Below are positions 23,501 to 25,532 of a DNA stretch of 25,532 nucleotides, piece by piece; the first letter of the stretch is position 1; every line of letters starts with the position of its first letter. The DNA comes from DAOTYH01 sp034435015 (GTDB lineage: Bacteria > Chloroflexota > Anaerolineae > Aggregatilineales > UBA3940). The stretch spans positions 1 to 25,532 of the forward strand of contig DAOTYH010000091.1 in NCBI GenBank assembly GCA_034435015.1, in the 5' to 3' direction. Below the pieces are notes generated by a model. It saw only the letters and a list, made by a program, of their open reading frames with translations, made no database searches and had not been told where the DNA came from. The position numbers were made by a program, and so were the translations under genes.

Positions 23501-23953
23501 ATGTTCTACCCGCCCGATCCAACAGGTTTTAATACGCTCGTATGGGAGATCGTGAGGCAGATACCTGCCGGGTGTGTCAGCACCTATGGCCAGATTGCGT
23601 CTATGATCCCCCCGCCTGACGGTGTTGATCCATTCCACTATAACCGTGTTGCCGCACGCTGGGTCGGGCAGGCAATGAATGCTGTTCCCCCAAAAAGTGA
23701 TGTCCCATGGCAACGGGTAATCAACAGCCAGGGAACAATTAGTCTGCCGAAAGGAAGTGCCGGAGCCGATGAACAGCGCGCCCTCTTGGAGAAGGAAGGC
23801 GTCGTTTTCGACAAGCAGGGGCGGGTAGACTTTGAGAGTGTGGGCTGGGATGGCCCGCCACAGGCATGGTTACATGAACATGGTCTGTTACCTCCCCGTC
23901 CGCTCAAGGGAAAAGGGACCACACACGATGCCTCCCAGCTCAACCTTTTCTAG
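23501..23953 (+). CDS. Alkyltransferase-like protein (ATL), MGMT family with Trp in place of active-site Cys
   Basis: 150-residue MGMT-fold DNA-binding protein. VSTYGQIASM and AARWVGQAM are the recognition-helix region, and VPWQRVINSQGTISLP replaces the PCHRV active site, with Trp70 in the position of the alkyl-accepting Cys. That substitution defines ATL proteins such as E. coli YbaZ and yeast Atl1, which bind O6-alkylguanine and flag it for nucleotide-excision repair rather than repairing it directly. ATGs at 23477 and further upstream are in frame, but MFYPPDP at 23501 is the natural family start and GAGAGAG precedes it. It is divergent from polX, another repair gene. Confidence 0.9.
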   Translation: MFYPPDPTGFNTLVWEIVRQIPAGCVSTYGQIASMIPPPDGVDPFHYNRVAARWVGQAMNAVPPKSDVPWQRVINSQGTISLPKGSAGADEQRALLEKEGVVFDKQGRVDFESVGWDGPPQAWLHEHGLLPPRPLKGKGTTHDASQLNLF

Positions 23954-23975
23954 TCTCTATATCCGAGCGAGGCCC

Positions 23976-25058
23976 ATGAATGCAAAGACCCTCTACGAAT
24001 ACGTTGGTAACCCCCATGTGCATTCCATCTATTCAGATGGATCAGGCTCACATGCCGACATTGCGCGTGCCGCCCTGCACGCGGGGCTTGATTTTGTCAT
24101 AGTCACCGATCATAACGTTCGGGTGGATGGCGTAGAAGGGTACTACGGAAACCATCCCGAGCGGCGTGTCCTGCTTCTGACAGGTGAAGAGATTCATGAT
24201 ATGCGCCGTGAGCCGCAGGCTAATCACATGCTGGTTTATGGCGGAGAGCAGGAATTCGCGGCTAGTGCCCCTAACCCTCAGCAGTTAATTGAGCAGGTCG
24301 TGATGCAGGAAGGGCTGTGTTTTCTTGCGCATCCCGTCGAGAGGGCCGCCCCCCTCTTTGAAGAACCTGCCCTCCCATGGGTTAACTGGGAGGTGGAAGG
24401 ATACACAGGTATTGAACTCTGGAACTACATGTCTGAGTTTAAGAGTTACCTAACGAGCAAACTGACGGCCCTGCGGGCCGCCTTCAACCCTGAGAGGCTG
24501 ATCAGCGGCCCATTCCCTGAGACGCTGACTCTGTGGGACCGGCTCCTCAGCGGGGGGCGTCCCATCCGTATCATTGGCGGTGCGGATGCCCATGCCGCTT
24601 CTTATTCAATGGGGCCGCTTCGTCGGGTTGTCTTCCCTTATGAGTATCTCTTTCGATGTGTCAATACCCATATCCTTACTTCCCGTCCGCTGTCGGGTGA
24701 CCTAGAGCATGATCGCCGACTCGTGCTACACGCTTTGCGTGAGGGCCATGCTTATGTCGGGTACGATCTGCCTGCATCCACACGCGGGTTTCGTTTCTCC
24801 GCTCAGGGGCATAACTTCAGCACCATCATGGGAGGATGGATGCGTCTGGGGCATGGAGTCACCCTCCAGATCGTGTCTCCCCGCATAGCAGATATCCGGT
24901 TGCTTAAAGACGGCAAGGTCATACTGCAGGAAAAAGAGGGGACACATTGTACTTACATTGCCGGCGAGGCCGGCGTCTACCGGGTAGAAGTGTATATCCA
25001 CTACAGAGGCAAGTCGCGGGGGTGGATATTCAGCAACCCGATTTTTGTGAGCAAGTGA
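23976..25058 (+). CDS. PHP-domain metallohydrolase
   Basis: 360-residue protein with an N-terminal PHP domain: HVHSIYSDGSG (His14, His16, Asp21), VIVTDHN (Asp45, His46), LTGEEIHD, LAHPVER and GGADAHA, i.e. a full set of metal-binding motifs. The C-terminal third (a TLQIVSPRIADIRLLKDGKV region onwards) is beta-rich and resembles the extra domain of CehA/McbA-like PHP hydrolases. The substrate is unknown; phosphoesterase activity is the family default. ATG at 23976 is chosen because homologues begin just before YEYxGN; an in-frame ATG at 23928 would overlap the ATL gene end. It is co-directional with the ATL and FkbM genes. Confidence 0.82.
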   Translation: MNAKTLYEYVGNPHVHSIYSDGSGSHADIARAALHAGLDFVIVTDHNVRVDGVEGYYGNHPERRVLLLTGEEIHDMRREPQANHMLVYGGEQEFAASAPNPQQLIEQVVMQEGLCFLAHPVERAAPLFEEPALPWVNWEVEGYTGIELWNYMSEFKSYLTSKLTALRAAFNPERLISGPFPETLTLWDRLLSGGRPIRIIGGADAHAASYSMGPLRRVVFPYEYLFRCVNTHILTSRPLSGDLEHDRRLVLHALREGHAYVGYDLPASTRGFRFSAQGHNFSTIMGGWMRLGHGVTLQIVSPRIADIRLLKDGKVILQEKEGTHCTYIAGEAGVYRVEVYIHYRGKSRGWIFSNPIFVSK

Positions 25059-25065
25059 GAGCGGA

Positions 25066-25532
25066 ATGAGAAAGTTTCTGAGGAGACTGAGGTATTATTA
25101 TCTCTGTTTTGGGGTTCGGGGTTTATTGTTCGGCATAAGGGAAAGGCTGTCTGACCAACCCTCTCTGGTGTCAGTCATCCCGCCCGGCACAAAGCATCCC
25201 CTCTATCTCAGGCTGAAGACATCTGACCTGCGTACCTACGGCCAGGTTTTTGTCAGCCAGGAGTATGAGTTTGAGCTGGTACGTCCGCCTCAGGTTATAG
25301 TAGACGCCGGGGCAAATATTGGGTTAGCCTCGATCTATTATGCTATTAGGTATCCTGCCGCCAAAGTGCTGGCTCTGGAGCCTGCCTATGCCAACTTTTT
25401 GATGCTGGAAAAGAACACAGCTCCTTACCCTAATATCCTCCCGATACGCGCCGCGTTGTGGAAAGAAAATACGGAGATCGAGTTGATCGATCCGGGATAT
25501 GGATACTGGGGTTTCCAGACGATAGGTCCGTT
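25066..25532 (+). CDS. FkbM-family methyltransferase, N-terminal part (runs off the right edge)
   Basis: The first 155 residues are in the window. VIVDAGANIGLASIYYA (about residues 77-93) is the SAM-binding motif I of FkbM methyltransferases, VLALEPAYANFLMLEKN is motif II, and WGFQTIGP follows. Family members methylate sugars, lipids or polyketides; the acceptor cannot be inferred. The ATG at 25066 is 7 bp after the PHP stop with GAGAGCGG just upstream. The 3' part, including the LKxDIEGAE motif, is outside the window. It is a paralogue of the broken gene at the left edge, which retains the complementary 3' region. Confidence 0.85.
   Translation, partial: MRKFLRRLRYYYLCFGVRGLLFGIRERLSDQPSLVSVIPPGTKHPLYLRLKTSDLRTYGQVFVSQEYEFELVRPPQVIVDAGANIGLASIYYAIRYPAAKVLALEPAYANFLMLEKNTAPYPNILPIRAALWKENTEIELIDPGYGYWGFQTIGP

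Overview
The window is a dense bacterial chromosome segment of about 25.5 kb with moderately high GC and very short intergenic gaps. Genes sit in strand-coherent runs. My best guess is a Chloroflexota (Anaerolineae-like) genome. This rests on recalled gene content: a DnaB/DnaD-like/DnaC-like set, an LCP protein beside a degenerate recombinase, a DUF4230 protein next to LigA, and Pro/Thr-rich lipoproteins. It is inference, not a marker-gene result.

Left edge (1-450, minus strand): the broken 3' part of an FkbM-type methyltransferase abuts a transposase remnant, followed by a strong sigma70-type promoter facing right. 451-6311 (+) is a complete BMP-type (purine nucleoside-like) ABC importer: substrate-binding lipoprotein, double-NBD ATPase and two permeases. 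A strong terminator hairpin follows the binding-protein gene and another closes the operon.

6385-12146 (-) reads from right to left: an aldo/keto reductase, a DUF151 bifunctional-nuclease-like protein, DnaB helicase, a DnaD-domain protein, a DnaC/IstB-like ATPase made of two AAA+ domains in tandem, and a thioredoxin-fold lipoprotein. The lipoprotein reading frame carries an in-frame TGA exactly where the first catalytic Cys of the CxxC motif belongs. A SECIS-like hairpin lies 20 nt downstream, so it is a strong selenocysteine (UxxC) candidate and the most interesting item in the window.

12173-16572 (+) holds a DUF503 protein, a DUF4230 membrane protein, LigA and an RlmI-like 23S rRNA methyltransferase. 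16583-18651 (-) holds an LCP cell-wall protein followed by a tyrosine-recombinase-fold protein that has lost its catalytic residues. 18775-19611 (+) is a LipM-type octanoyltransferase. 19701-23418 (-) is a polX / cNMP-binding PP2C phosphatase / SH3 protein operon. At 23419-23500 two back-to-back promoters share one overlapping -35 region and drive polX (-) and an alkyltransferase-like DNA-repair protein (+). A PHP-domain hydrolase follows, then the start of a second FkbM methyltransferase that runs off the right edge.

Themes are nucleoside uptake, replication and repair (DnaB/DnaD/DnaC, LigA, PolX, ATL), envelope biogenesis (LCP) and protein modification (LipM, RlmI). No tRNA, rRNA or CRISPR array was seen. 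TGA is the normal stop of several genes here (ligA, dnaB, rlmI-like), so the TGA in the thioredoxin gene is not explained by an alternative genetic code.
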